From contig NZ_AULN01000013.1 in the NCBI RefSeq assembly GCF_000422305.1, positions 434,001-498,000 on the forward strand: a stretch of DNA of 64,000 nucleotides, in the 5' to 3' direction. Origin of the DNA: Luteimonas mephitis DSM 12574 (GTDB lineage Bacteria; Pseudomonadota; Gammaproteobacteria; Xanthomonadales; Xanthomonadaceae). The notes under the pieces are model-generated. The model saw only the letters and a list, made by a program, of their open reading frames with translations, did no database searches and had not been told where the DNA came from. The first letter of the stretch is position 1; each line of letters starts with the position of its first letter. Positions 19,709 through 28,602 of this stretch are shown in pieces. Made by a program: the position numbers and the translations under genes.

Positions 19709-20012
19709 CTTTCCACTCCACTCGCGCTTTGTGAAATCCATTGCGGACAGTCCTTTGGCATGGGCGCCGGCGTCGGCGGATCGCTGCTCATGCGGATGCC
19801 GCCGATTGCCGCTCCGTGCGCACGTGGCCTTGCCGGGTGCGGGCAACGCAGGCGCTGTTGGCCGTGGCATCCGGGTGATTGGGCATGCATTCGGGGTGGC
19901 GCAAGAGGCATACCGACCGTCTGCGCGTCGAGGGGCATGACGCTTGGCACGCGCCGGAAGCGCGCGACAGGCGCAAGCTGCCCACGCTCCTTCCCCTAAC
20001 GGAGTGTCCGCC
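19709..20012. other. intergenic region upstream of rtcB remnant
   Basis: About 300 bases between the rtcB-like fragment (minus) and the small gene at 20013 (plus). No convincing gene. A GGAG ribosome binding site for the downstream gene is at about 20001-20004. Confidence 0.4.
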
Positions 20013-20219
20013 ATGAACGCCCGCCGACCACCCAACAAGAAGCCGCTTCCCAAGGGCCGCCGGACCCGGCCCGAACCGCCGCCCGTGCCGACTGCCGAGC
20101 CGGTGACGCACCTGCATCGCCAGCGCGATTTCGGCATCGGCTATGGCAACAGCAGCGGCTATGGAACCGACCTGCATTACGTCGACGGCCACGTCGATCC
20201 GATCTTCCGCTGCACCTGA
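20013..20219 (+). CDS. small basic hypothetical protein
   Basis: A 68-residue protein. The N-terminal half is very basic and Pro-rich (ARRPPNKKPLPKGRRTR). The second half has Gly, Tyr and His residues in a regular pattern (FGIGYGNSSGYGTDLHYVDGH), suggestive of binding or a disordered linker. A GGAG ribosome binding site and a good coding pattern support it as real. No family recognised. Confidence 0.6.
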   Translation: MNARRPPNKKPLPKGRRTRPEPPPVPTAEPVTHLHRQRDFGIGYGNSSGYGTDLHYVDGHVDPIFRCT

Positions 20220-20276
20220 CTGGCCCCGCGGAGGCGGCGATGGCTGCTCCGCCGCCTGCTTCGACTGCCTGTGGCC

Positions 20277-20561
20277 TCAGCGCGCTTCGCGCCGCCCCTG
20301 TGCGCGCGCGTTGGCGATCACCCGCCGCATCAGCGCGCGGTCGTGGTGGCGCGAGATCGCGACGGCGCCAAGCGTGATCGCGCGCTCGCGCAGCTGTGCG
20401 GTGACGTCGTAATGCGCGCCGCTGGTCTTGTCCTGGAACGCGCGCCGCGGGATGCCCAGCTGCGCGGCGAAGTCGTGCAGCTCCTCCAGCGTGTCGGCCA
20501 TCAGGTGCGCCCAGCGGTGGCCGCGCCAGAGGGTGACCGCGTCGTCGACGTAGACCGTCAT
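20277..20561 (-). CDS. DUF4031 domain protein
   Basis: A 94-residue protein opening MTVYVDDAV and continuing HLMADTLEELHDFAAQLGI, the DUF4031 pattern. The HYDVT motif in the middle is conserved in the family. Function unknown; presumed cytoplasmic. It follows the CDF transporter gene on the same strand by 43 bases and may be co-transcribed with it. Confidence 0.88.
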   Translation of the reverse strand: MTVYVDDAVTLWRGHRWAHLMADTLEELHDFAAQLGIPRRAFQDKTSGAHYDVTAQLRERAITLGAVAISRHHDRALMRRVIANARAQGRREAR

Positions 20562-20604
20562 CGCGGGTGCGATTCGAGGCCGCCGGCGATGCACGGCGCG
20601 GCGT

Positions 20605-21513
20605 TCAATCCGCGTGTCCGCGCGGTTCGACGTGGATGGTGATCGACGACTCGGGGAACTCGCGGCGCAGTGCATCCTCGAGGTCGTCGCACACCGCGTG
20701 CGAATCGTCGACGCTCATCGTGCCGGGCACGCGCAGGCTGAAGTCGATGAAGGTCAGGCGCCCGGCGTGGCGCGTGCGCAGCTCGTGAACATCGTTGGTG
20801 GGGCCGCGGGTGGCGGCGATGATCGCCTCGATGCGGGCGACGTCCTCCGGCGGCAGCGCGGCGTCCATCAGCCCGGCGACGCTGGCCTGCATGATCTTCC
20901 AGCCCGCCCACAGGATGTTGAGCGCGACCAGCGCGGCGATCGCGGGGTCGAGCCGGGTCCAGCCGGTCAGCGCCACCAGCGCGACGCCCACGATCACGCC
21001 CGCCGACGTCCACACGTCGGTCATCAGGTGCTGGCCGTCGGCGGCCAGTGCCGGCGAGCGCAGGCGCCGGCCGCGACGGATCAGCAGCGCGCCCCAAGCC
21101 AGGTTGATCAGCGTCGCCGCGCCGCTGATCGCCAATCCCAGCGCGGGTGCGTCGATGGGTTCGGGTGCGAAGAAGCCCCGCCACGCCTCGCGCAGGATCG
21201 CCAGCGCGGCGAGGATGATCAGCACGCCCTCGAGTACCGCGGAAAAGTATTCGGCCTTGGTATGGCCGTAGGGGTGGTTGTCGTCGGCCGGCATCGCGCT
21301 GACCCGGATCGCGATGAACGCGGCGATCGCGGTGGCGACGTTGATGATGCTTTCCAGCGCGTCCGAGTACAGCGCCACGCTGCCGGTCAGCTTCCAAGCC
21401 AGGAACTTGAGCCCCAGCACCAGCATGCCGACGCCGATACTGGCCAGCGCCAGCCGGTAGATCGTCGCGTGCGCGGACGCTTGCTTGGGGCTGGAGTCGG
21501 GGCCGCTTTTCAT
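20605..21513 (-). CDS. cation diffusion facilitator (CDF) metal transporter
   Basis: A 302-residue inner membrane exporter with six helices and a C-terminal cytoplasmic domain. Metal-site signatures are ALYSDALES in helix 2, HPYGHTKAEY after helix 2-3, and HLMTDVWTSAG in helix 5 (HxxxD). The second helix-2 ligand position is Glu (SDALE), seen in some CDF subgroups. The C-terminal domain ends with VDDSHAVCDDLEDALR and IHVEP, where dimer and metal-sensing residues usually lie. Likely exports Zn2+, Fe2+ or Mn2+ by proton exchange. Confidence 0.92.
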   Translation of the reverse strand: MKSGPDSSPKQASAHATIYRLALASIGVGMLVLGLKFLAWKLTGSVALYSDALESIINVATAIAAFIAIRVSAMPADDNHPYGHTKAEYFSAVLEGVLIILAALAILREAWRGFFAPEPIDAPALGLAISGAATLINLAWGALLIRRGRRLRSPALAADGQHLMTDVWTSAGVIVGVALVALTGWTRLDPAIAALVALNILWAGWKIMQASVAGLMDAALPPEDVARIEAIIAATRGPTNDVHELRTRHAGRLTFIDFSLRVPGTMSVDDSHAVCDDLEDALRREFPESSITIHVEPRGHAD

Positions 21514-21608
21514 CGACCTGGCGCAGGAACGGGTCGCGACACTTTAGCGAAACAGCGTCGCGCCCGCTCGTCGCGTGGCAAGGTGCATGCCACGCGACTG
21601 CCGCCCGG

Positions 21609-22166
21609 TCACGCCGCCGGCTTGCCGAATTCCTCGCGCAGCCAGTCGTCGATCAGCTGCTTTTCGTAGCGCAGCGAGTCGCTGTTGGTCGGGCGCATGG
21701 TGCGCTGCAGGTAGCCCAGGTCCGAAAGCTTGCGCGAGCCCTGTGCGAGCACTTCGCCGTCGGCGCCGACGAGCTTGAAGTCCAGCGCGATGCGCGGCGG
21801 GTAGATGTCGCGCATGTAGCGGATCGAACTGGCCTGCGCGCCGTGCCACGGCTCGAACTCGCCGGCACGCTCGATGTCGGTGATGGTGACCTCGAGCCGC
21901 TCGCCCGTGGGCAGGCGGGTGCTTGCGCGCTTGCGCAGGTACTTGGCCAGGTCGGCCACCCAGGTGCCGCGGCGCGCTTCCCAGGGGTTGCTGCTGCGCA
22001 GGATTTCGTTGAACTGCGCAGGATCCGTCCACTGTACGGCGACCGCGCCGTCGGCTGGCAGGCTGCGGGGCGCGTCGGGATCGGTGACGTTGGAGGATTT
22101 TGCCGGAACGGTGCCGGTAACCAGCAGGCCTGCGAGCAGCCAGGCGATCGATGCGGTGGCTTTCAT
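21609..22166 (-). CDS. DUF3016 family exported protein
   Basis: A 185-residue protein with a signal peptide (MKATASIAWLLAGLLVTGTVPA). The body shows VQWTDPAQFNEI, the block LPTGERLEVTITDIERAGEF and the tail DSLRYEKQLIDDWLREEF, which fit the DUF3016 family of Gammaproteobacteria. Function unknown; presumed periplasmic. A perfect AGGAGGT ribosome binding site is eight bases before the ATG. Confidence 0.8.
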   Translation of the reverse strand: MKATASIAWLLAGLLVTGTVPAKSSNVTDPDAPRSLPADGAVAVQWTDPAQFNEILRSSNPWEARRGTWVADLAKYLRKRASTRLPTGERLEVTITDIERAGEFEPWHGAQASSIRYMRDIYPPRIALDFKLVGADGEVLAQGSRKLSDLGYLQRTMRPTNSDSLRYEKQLIDDWLREEFGKPAA

Positions 22167-22253
22167 GGATACCTCCTGTCGGCGCGTAAACCCGATCCTG
22201 CCCCTTTTACGAGGCATTTGCACGCATGCTGCCGCCCGGTGCTGGCCCAGGCG

Positions 22254-24134
22254 TCAGTGCCGCGCGGCGGCGCGGGCGCGTTCGACCAGCGGCTGCAGCG
22301 CGGCGAGCCTGGGTTCGATGAGTGCGGCGTGGCGGCGCCATTTGTCCGCGCTCGGCGGGGTCAGGGTGTAGCGCGACAGCGGCAACTCTTCGCCGAGGGT
22401 GCGGTCCCAGCCGAACCCGGCCCACTCGCACAGGCGCATGGTTTCGCCCTGCGGGTCGCGCACGAAGCGGTCGTAATCCAGGCCGATCCGGCAGTCGCCT
22501 GGAAGGGCATCGAGGTCATCGAGCAGGATCTGGCTCGTCCGCGCCCACTGCGCGGCAACGATGTCCTCGACCGGCTTGCCCGACAGCTCGCGCCAGCCCG
22601 GCACCAGCAGGAACGACCACGCAGGTCCCTGCCACCCCGGCAGCGCGGGATAGGTGCGGAAACCGCCGGAGTGCCAGCCGTCGAGCATGCTGCCCAGCAC
22701 CTGGTGCGGGTCGCGATGCAGGTAGATGAAGCGTGCGTCCGGGAAGACCTTGCGCAGGAGCGGGATGCGCAGCGCGTTCTTCGGCGTCTTCTCCAGCATC
22801 CGCACGGGCGCAGGCGCGGGCGGGTGGCGCTCGCGATCGCGCAGCGCGGCCAGGAAGCGCTGCCGCAGCTGCGCGGCCACGTGCTCGTCGGCATCGCTTG
22901 CCTGCAGGCGGTTGGAGTCGAAACCACGCTGCGCGGGGTCCAGCGCGGCGATGCCTTCGATCAGGCCGTGGCTCTCGTCGCCGATGGTAAACACGCCCGG
23001 CGCCGACGCCAGGGTTTCGAACAGCAGGGTCGAACCCGAACGCGGCGGGCTGACGATGAACACCGGGCGATCGAACGTGGCTTCGGCGCGGCTCGCGGCT
23101 GCGTCGCGTGGCGTGGCCGGCGCGGCGTCCGTCCCTGCCAGCGTGCCGTGGTGGTCGCGGCGCGCTTCGTCCTGGCCGCTCGCACCGTCGGCCAGCGCCA
23201 CCTCGAACAGGCAGGCGGTCAGCGCATTCATCAGGCCGGTTTCGTTGCGCAGGCCGATCTGCTCCACGCCCAGCGCCACCAGTTCGGCGTGCAGCGACTG
23301 CAGCAGCGCGCGATAGCGCGGCCAGCCCGCGCGATCCTCGCCATGGCAGGCCCACGCGGCCTGCCAGTGGCGGGTGAAGGTCGACAGCGCGCGCTGGATC
23401 GGCCCCAGCCGCGGATCCGGCACCGCTTCGCGCAGCAGGAACGAGACGTGCTCGCGGACTTCCCACGGCGTCATCACCACCGGCACGTTGGTCGACTCGA
23501 AGTCTAGCGTGGGCGCGGGCGCCTGGCGGTCGTAGCCGACGAAGCGCGGATTCCACGGCCGCCCGGAGGCATCGGTGACGCCGACCGGCCGCCCGCCTTC
23601 TGCGACCTGCTGCCAGAAGCGTTCGCCGCCCACGGTGTCCATCACAAGGTGGATGCGGTCGACGTCGCCGGTGTTGACCACGCCGTGGCGGCGCCAGGTG
23701 TCGAAGATCCAGCATTCGCCGGCACCCATGTTCACGTCGGAATCGCCGCAATGGAAACGCACCGCAGGCGTGGTCACGATCGGCACGTGGACCCGCATGC
23801 GCTCTTGCCAGTAGTAGTTGGTGTCGACGTGCGCGGCCAGGTGCGAGCGGCCCGACAGGCGCATCAGCCGCGACCGCCCCCAGGTCGCGCCGAGCGCGTC
23901 CATGACCTGCATGATGTATGGGCAGCGCTCCAGCCACGGCGTCGGCCGCATGTCGCCGCCGAGTTCATCGCTCTCCACCGCGCCGCCGGTGGTGATCAGG
24001 GGCAGGGCGCTGTTGCCCGCGACCCCGCCCATGCGCGCGCGCCAGCACGATTCGTCGAGCGCGAGCACCTCGCGCGCCAGCGCATCGGCGTCGAACTGGA
24101 TCGGCAGTTGCATGAACGGGAATTGCAGTTTCAT
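22254..24134 (-). CDS. fused aspartyl/asparaginyl beta-hydroxylase - sulfotransferase
   Basis: A 626-residue two-domain protein. Residues ~70-190 form an aspartyl/asparaginyl beta-hydroxylase domain: SHLAAHVDTNYYW (His102, Asp104), RVHVPI, GECWIFDTWRRHGVVNTG (His150) and DRIHLVMD (Arg160), the Fe(II) and 2-oxoglutarate binding pattern. Residues ~210-350 are a linker with helical segments. Residues ~355-610 are a sulfotransferase domain with the PAPS phosphate loop FIVSPPRSGSTLLFE and RFIYLHRDPHQVLGSM (3'-phosphate binding). Both halves look intact. Substrate unknown; one frame without frameshift. It may hydroxylate and then sulfate the same target, an inference. Confidence 0.85.
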   Translation of the reverse strand: MKLQFPFMQLPIQFDADALAREVLALDESCWRARMGGVAGNSALPLITTGGAVESDELGGDMRPTPWLERCPYIMQVMDALGATWGRSRLMRLSGRSHLAAHVDTNYYWQERMRVHVPIVTTPAVRFHCGDSDVNMGAGECWIFDTWRRHGVVNTGDVDRIHLVMDTVGGERFWQQVAEGGRPVGVTDASGRPWNPRFVGYDRQAPAPTLDFESTNVPVVMTPWEVREHVSFLLREAVPDPRLGPIQRALSTFTRHWQAAWACHGEDRAGWPRYRALLQSLHAELVALGVEQIGLRNETGLMNALTACLFEVALADGASGQDEARRDHHGTLAGTDAAPATPRDAAASRAEATFDRPVFIVSPPRSGSTLLFETLASAPGVFTIGDESHGLIEGIAALDPAQRGFDSNRLQASDADEHVAAQLRQRFLAALRDRERHPPAPAPVRMLEKTPKNALRIPLLRKVFPDARFIYLHRDPHQVLGSMLDGWHSGGFRTYPALPGWQGPAWSFLLVPGWRELSGKPVEDIVAAQWARTSQILLDDLDALPGDCRIGLDYDRFVRDPQGETMRLCEWAGFGWDRTLGEELPLSRYTLTPPSADKWRRHAALIEPRLAALQPLVERARAAARH

Positions 24135-24394
24135 CGGGTCGTCGGTTCGCGCCCGCGGGGGAATGCGGATCGACGCAATGTTAACCGACCACCCGAGCGG
24201 CCAGCCTTCCGGCACACCGCCGCCTGCAAGGCTGCAGAGGTTGGCGCGCGCATGGGTCGGCGTCGCGGGCCGGTCGTTCGCGATCGGCCGGATTCGCGCC
24301 GCCCGGGAGCGCAGGCTTCAGGCAGCGGTGCGGCGTGGCGTCCGCGCGGCCGCGATGCTGCCGGGGCCACCCTGGCGGCCCCCGGGGATGCCGG

Positions 24395-26974
24395 TCAGGC
24401 CGCGCGCGGCAGGGCGTGGTCGTCCTGCTGCAGGCGCTGCACCGCATCGTGCAGCGCGTCGCCGAACTCGCCGGCGCTGGACAGGATCCGCAGCACGTCG
24501 CGGCCGTCGAGCGCGCGGCCGAAATCGAAGCCGGTTTCGATCAGGCGGCCGCCGTGCAGCCGCACGTCTTCGCCCCAGCCGGCGCCGATGCCGCCGCCCA
24601 GGTCGATCCCGAGCTCCAGCGTGCCCAGCGCCGCGTTCTCGTAGTCGCCGGCAGCGACTTCGCGGCGGATGCGCCAGGCGTCGGCGCCGCGGCCGCTCCA
24701 CACGCTGATGTCCTGCAGCACGCGCGCGGCGTTCGAATCCGGTGGCGCCAGTTCGGACGCGACCTGCGCCGCCAGCACGGCGGTGCCGTCGAGCGCGGTG
24801 TCGACGCGGCCGCCGGCCACGTCGCGACCGACCTGCACCGCCTGCTCCGCGTAGCCGATGACGCGTTGCGCGGTGGTGGCCCAGCCGGCGTCGGCATTGC
24901 CGGCGATGTCGGCGCCCAGCGAAACGGCCCGCCGCGCGGCCTCGGCATACGCGCCGTCGCGGACCTGGCCGGCGATCTCCCAGGCGCTTTCGCCACGGCG
25001 GCTCCAGGTCTCGATCTGGCGGCCGATGGCCCAGTCGTCGCGGGTGTCACCGGCATCCGGCGCGCGCACCAGGCCCGAGTTGGCGAAGTCCCAGGCGATG
25101 TCGTTGATCACGCCCGGGGCGACGTCGAACACCTGCTCGATGCGGCCGGCGCGGATGTCGTCGACGATGCCCACCACCTTCGTGCCGTGGTCGAGCCACT
25201 GCTGCACGGTGGCCGGCCAGCCGGAATTGGGGTCGAAGCCTTTGCCATCGAATTCCTGCGTGGCGACCGCGCCGGCCAAGGCCGACGCCTGCTCGAACGC
25301 CGCCTGGTACTGGCCGCGGGCGACGTGCGTGCCGACTTCCACCGCCGTGCCCGCGTACTGCAGGTAGCGGGCCACGTCCGGCGTTTTCCCTTCGGCCGAA
25401 CCGCTGCCGAAGGCGGTGTCGAGCGCGGTGTAGACGCGCGCGCCGCCGGCCAGCGCGCCGGCGATGTCGCCGTGGCGGATGTCGTCGACCACGTCCACCA
25501 CCTGGTCCAGCTGGCCGGCGTTGGCCTGCACCTGGCGCGCGATGTCGGCGACCTTGCCGCCGCCCTTGATGTCGCCGGCCACGTCCGCGACCAGGCCAGC
25601 GGCCTTGTCCACGGCGCTGACGAACTCGCCATTCTTGATGCTGACGTAGACCTGCTCGCCGACCAGCACCCGGTTCGACCACTCGCCGACCCTGGTGGCG
25701 ACGTCGGCCACCGCGTCGGCGGCGTCGCCGATGACGCCGGCGGCCGAGCCCACCAGCGAGGCAGCCGCGGAGACCACCCCCATCACGTTGCCGGACTTGA
25801 TCGCCTGCACCCCGGCCTGCACGCCCTGCGCGGCCTTGCCGACCATGCCGGCGACCTTGGCCACGCCCGCGGCGACGCCGGACACCGCCTTGCCGGCGAT
25901 CGCACCGGCGCCGCCGGCGACCGCGCCCGCCACGCCGATCACGGCCTGCAGGAAGTTCTTGTTCTTGACCCCTTCGACCACTGCGATCACGCCGCTGATG
26001 ATGCGCGCGGGAATCGCGATCCACGGGATCGGGATGAAGCTGCAGACCGCCAGCAGCGTCTTGCCGAACTTGCCGAAGAAGCTGCCGATGCCCGAAAACA
26101 GGCTGCCGAAGAAGCCCTTCTTCTTGACCTTGCACTCGGTGACGTTGCCGTTGCCGTCGACGCTGAACTCGACCTTGTACTTGCCGACCCTGGTCTTGTG
26201 GCTGCCGGCCGGGCCGGCCAGCGCACCCATCAGTTCGTCGTACTTGGCGCGGACCTCGGCCTCGCTCATCTTCTTGAAGGCCTTTTCCGGGATCTTCAGC
26301 TCCATCCACAGCTGGTCCTTCATCTCCTGCACGGTCAGCGGCGGCGGCTCGGGCCTGGACATGGCCTGCAGCGTGTCCAGCGACTGCGCGATGCGGTGCT
26401 GCTGCTGGATCGCGTCGGCCGCGGTGTTGACGAAGCGCGCGGCGCCGGCCAGCAACGGCGCCGGAAGCGTGGCGGCGTTGCCGGCGAGCGTGGCCAGCGT
26501 GCCCAGGGCGGCGGGCGAGAACGTCAGCAGCCCGGATGCCGGCGCCGGCGCGGCGCGCATCAACAGGGTCGAGATCTCGCCGTGCAGCTGCGACTGCGCG
26601 ACTTCGAGCGAGCCGTGGCGCAACGCCGCGTGATGGGTGACGAAGACCGAATAGTCGTTCCACAGCATCGGCGTGCTGCTGCCGGCGGTGGCGGCCTGCG
26701 CTCGCGGCTGCGCGGTGAACGCGGTGCGCGCGTGGTCCGGCGTGCCAGTGGGGATGTCGGCCTGCAGGCGCTGGACGAACTCCTGGCGCGCGATCGCACC
26801 GTCCGCCGAAGGCAGCGACCGTGGTGCCGCGTCATCCAGGGCCGGCGACGCGCCGGTCCGGGTGTCGACCGTGGTGTCGTGCCCGTCGGCTGCCGACTGC
26901 GCTGGCTCGTGTTTGCCGATCTCGCCATAGCGGGCGGACATGTCGCTGGTCTGGATGTCGACGCGGAAGTTCAT
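24395..26974 (-). CDS. 859-residue repeat protein with hydrophobic Gly/Ala core, unknown function
   Basis: No family recognised. Residues 1-240 are polar, without signal peptide. Residues ~241-290 hold a small basic segment (KYKVEFSVDGNGNVTECKVKKKG). Residues ~300-425 are strongly hydrophobic and Gly/Ala-rich (GAVAGGAGAIAGKAVSGVAAG), like glycine zippers of pore-forming or membrane-inserting proteins. Residues ~385-844 hold about eight degenerate repeats of 42-65 residues with a pattern V-x-x-V-x-x-G-x-x-x-x-A-x-x-x-A-x-x-L-x-x-x-V, for example VGRDVAGGRVDTALDGTAVLAAQVA and RREVAAGDYENAALGTLEL. A secreted toxin or effector, or a structural protein, are possibilities; neither is supported by a known domain. 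GGGGA precedes the start. Confidence 0.75.
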   Translation of the reverse strand: MNFRVDIQTSDMSARYGEIGKHEPAQSAADGHDTTVDTRTGASPALDDAAPRSLPSADGAIARQEFVQRLQADIPTGTPDHARTAFTAQPRAQAATAGSSTPMLWNDYSVFVTHHAALRHGSLEVAQSQLHGEISTLLMRAAPAPASGLLTFSPAALGTLATLAGNAATLPAPLLAGAARFVNTAADAIQQQHRIAQSLDTLQAMSRPEPPPLTVQEMKDQLWMELKIPEKAFKKMSEAEVRAKYDELMGALAGPAGSHKTRVGKYKVEFSVDGNGNVTECKVKKKGFFGSLFSGIGSFFGKFGKTLLAVCSFIPIPWIAIPARIISGVIAVVEGVKNKNFLQAVIGVAGAVAGGAGAIAGKAVSGVAAGVAKVAGMVGKAAQGVQAGVQAIKSGNVMGVVSAAASLVGSAAGVIGDAADAVADVATRVGEWSNRVLVGEQVYVSIKNGEFVSAVDKAAGLVADVAGDIKGGGKVADIARQVQANAGQLDQVVDVVDDIRHGDIAGALAGGARVYTALDTAFGSGSAEGKTPDVARYLQYAGTAVEVGTHVARGQYQAAFEQASALAGAVATQEFDGKGFDPNSGWPATVQQWLDHGTKVVGIVDDIRAGRIEQVFDVAPGVINDIAWDFANSGLVRAPDAGDTRDDWAIGRQIETWSRRGESAWEIAGQVRDGAYAEAARRAVSLGADIAGNADAGWATTAQRVIGYAEQAVQVGRDVAGGRVDTALDGTAVLAAQVASELAPPDSNAARVLQDISVWSGRGADAWRIRREVAAGDYENAALGTLELGIDLGGGIGAGWGEDVRLHGGRLIETGFDFGRALDGRDVLRILSSAGEFGDALHDAVQRLQQDDHALPRAA

Positions 26975-27140
26975 GGCGTTTCCCCGGGCACGAAGATGGC
27001 AAGTGCACAGATACCCATCCGTACGGAGTCGCGACAACCCGGGGCTGGCCCCAGCACGGGCCGACCCTAGGGACCGGAAATGGCTTGATTCCTCCCGTTT
27101 CAGGCGCATTTTCCCGGTACCCGTCCCCGAGGATTCAGCC

Positions 27141-27803
27141 ATGGCCGATGCCGGCAGCCCCGCGATCCGCGTCGATTTCGTCTCCGACGTCTCCTGCCCG
27201 TGGTGCGCGATCGGCCTGCAGGCGCTGGAACAGGCGATCGCGCGCGTCGACGGCGTGGCGGTGGAGCTGCACTTCCAGCCGTTCGAACTCAACCCGCAGA
27301 TGCCGGAGGCGGGCGAGGACGCGATCGAGCACCTCACCGCCAAGTACGGCATCAGCGAGGCGCAGGCCAGGCAGAACGGCGAGGCGATCCGCAGTCGCGG
27401 CGCGGAGCTGGGCTTCACCTTCGACATGGATCGCAGGCGCCACGTCTGGAACACTTTCGACGCCCATCGCCTGCTGCACTGGGCCGGGCTGGAAGGGCTG
27501 GACCGGCAGCGCGCGCTCAAGCACGCGCTGCTGCGCGCCTACTTCACCGACGGCGAGAACGTTTCCGACCACGACACGCTGGCGCGGCTGGCGGCGTCGG
27601 CCGGGCTCGACGGCGCGCGTGCGCGGGCGATCCTTGCTTCGGACGAATACGCCGACGCGGTGCGCGAGCGCGAGCGCCACTACACCGGCGGCGGCATCAG
27701 CGCGGTGCCCTCTGTGATCTTCAACAACCGCCACCTGGTGCAGGGCGGCCAGCCGGTGGACGTCTTCGAACGCGCGCTGCGACAGCTCGCGGCCGGGGCC
27801 TGA
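27141..27803 (+). CDS. DsbA family oxidoreductase, FrnE-like
   Basis: A 220-residue thioredoxin-fold protein without a signal peptide, so it acts in the cytoplasm. The active site is SDVSCPWC (Cys19, Cys22), and the cis-Pro loop is GISAVPSVIFNN. The helical insert with FDMDRRRHVWNTFDAHRLLHW is characteristic of FrnE/2-hydroxychromene-2-carboxylate isomerase-like DsbA proteins. Likely a disulfide reductase/isomerase in oxidative stress. GAGG precedes the ATG. Confidence 0.9.
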   Translation: MADAGSPAIRVDFVSDVSCPWCAIGLQALEQAIARVDGVAVELHFQPFELNPQMPEAGEDAIEHLTAKYGISEAQARQNGEAIRSRGAELGFTFDMDRRRHVWNTFDAHRLLHWAGLEGLDRQRALKHALLRAYFTDGENVSDHDTLARLAASAGLDGARARAILASDEYADAVRERERHYTGGGISAVPSVIFNNRHLVQGGQPVDVFERALRQLAAGA

Positions 27804-27856
27804 GCGCGAACCGGATGCGCCGCCTGCGACCGCCGCGCGCGCGATATGCTCGTGCG

Positions 27857-28534
27857 ATGCGCCTGGCCCTGATCACCGCCTGCCTGCTGCTGCCGTCCGT
27901 GTTCGCGACGGCATCGGCGCAGGAGCTGTTGCCGCGCCTGCTGGCGGCGGCGCCGGACATCGATCCGGAAGTGCTGGCGCTGGCGCTGGAAGCGCGCGAA
28001 TGCGCGATGTCGGACGCAGCGGTGGACGGTCCGCAGCGACTGGCGGTCATCGACTACACCCTGCCGTCGACGCGCAAGCGGCTGTGGATCTTCGATCTGC
28101 ACAAGGCCGCGCTGCTGTACGAGGAGCACGTGGCCCACGGACGCGGCAGCGGCGGCAACATGGCCACGCGCTTTTCCAACATCGAAGGCAGCTACCAGTC
28201 CAGCATCGGGCTGTTCGTCGCCGCCGAGACCTACCAGGGCGAAAACGGATATTCGCTGCGGCTGGACGGGCTGGAGCCGGGCATCAACGACAATGCGCGC
28301 GAGCGCCTGCTGGTGATGCACGGGGCGGACTACGTCGATCCGGCGCAGGCGCGCAGGCAGGGCCGGCTCGGGCGCAGCTGGGGATGCCCGGCGGTGCGCA
28401 AGTCGGTGGCGCACGGCGTGATCGACAGCCTCAAGCAGGGGCAGCTGGTATTCGCCTACGCCGAAGACGCGGCGTGGCTGAACGGTTCGCGCTACCTGCA
28501 CTGCGACAAGCCTGAACGCGGCGGGGCGCACTAG
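27857..28534 (+). CDS. murein L,D-transpeptidase catalytic domain protein (YkuD_2-like)
   Basis: A 225-residue exported protein (signal peptide MRLALITACLLLPSVFATASA). The catalytic motif is GRSWGCPAV with Cys177, preceded by VMHGADY with His155, which is the YkuD_2 form of the L,D-transpeptidase core. N-F-S-N-I-E-type segment FSNIEGSYQSSIGLF is also typical. Likely remodels peptidoglycan cross-links in the periplasm. The ATG at 27857 is chosen because it gives a clean signal peptide; no strong ribosome binding site is seen and 27815 is an in-frame alternative. It is followed by two more envelope enzymes. Confidence 0.85.
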   Translation: MRLALITACLLLPSVFATASAQELLPRLLAAAPDIDPEVLALALEARECAMSDAAVDGPQRLAVIDYTLPSTRKRLWIFDLHKAALLYEEHVAHGRGSGGNMATRFSNIEGSYQSSIGLFVAAETYQGENGYSLRLDGLEPGINDNARERLLVMHGADYVDPAQARRQGRLGRSWGCPAVRKSVAHGVIDSLKQGQLVFAYAEDAAWLNGSRYLHCDKPERGGAH

Positions 28535-28602
28535 GACGCCTTCACGCATCGTGTGCGGCCCGACTGGGCAGCATCGGTCCACCATCATGCAGGACCGCTT
28601 CG

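Noticed and set aside
24335-27070. Plus-strand open frame of about 900 codons opposite the 859-residue repeat protein
   Set aside because: The minus-strand frame has a ribosome binding site, coherent repeats and a membrane-like segment; the plus-strand frame has repetitive low-complexity residues mirroring them and no start signal.
26975-27140. Riboswitch in the gap between the repeat protein and the DsbA-like gene
   Set aside because: Some short palindromes are present but they match no known riboswitch pattern and there is no fitting downstream gene.
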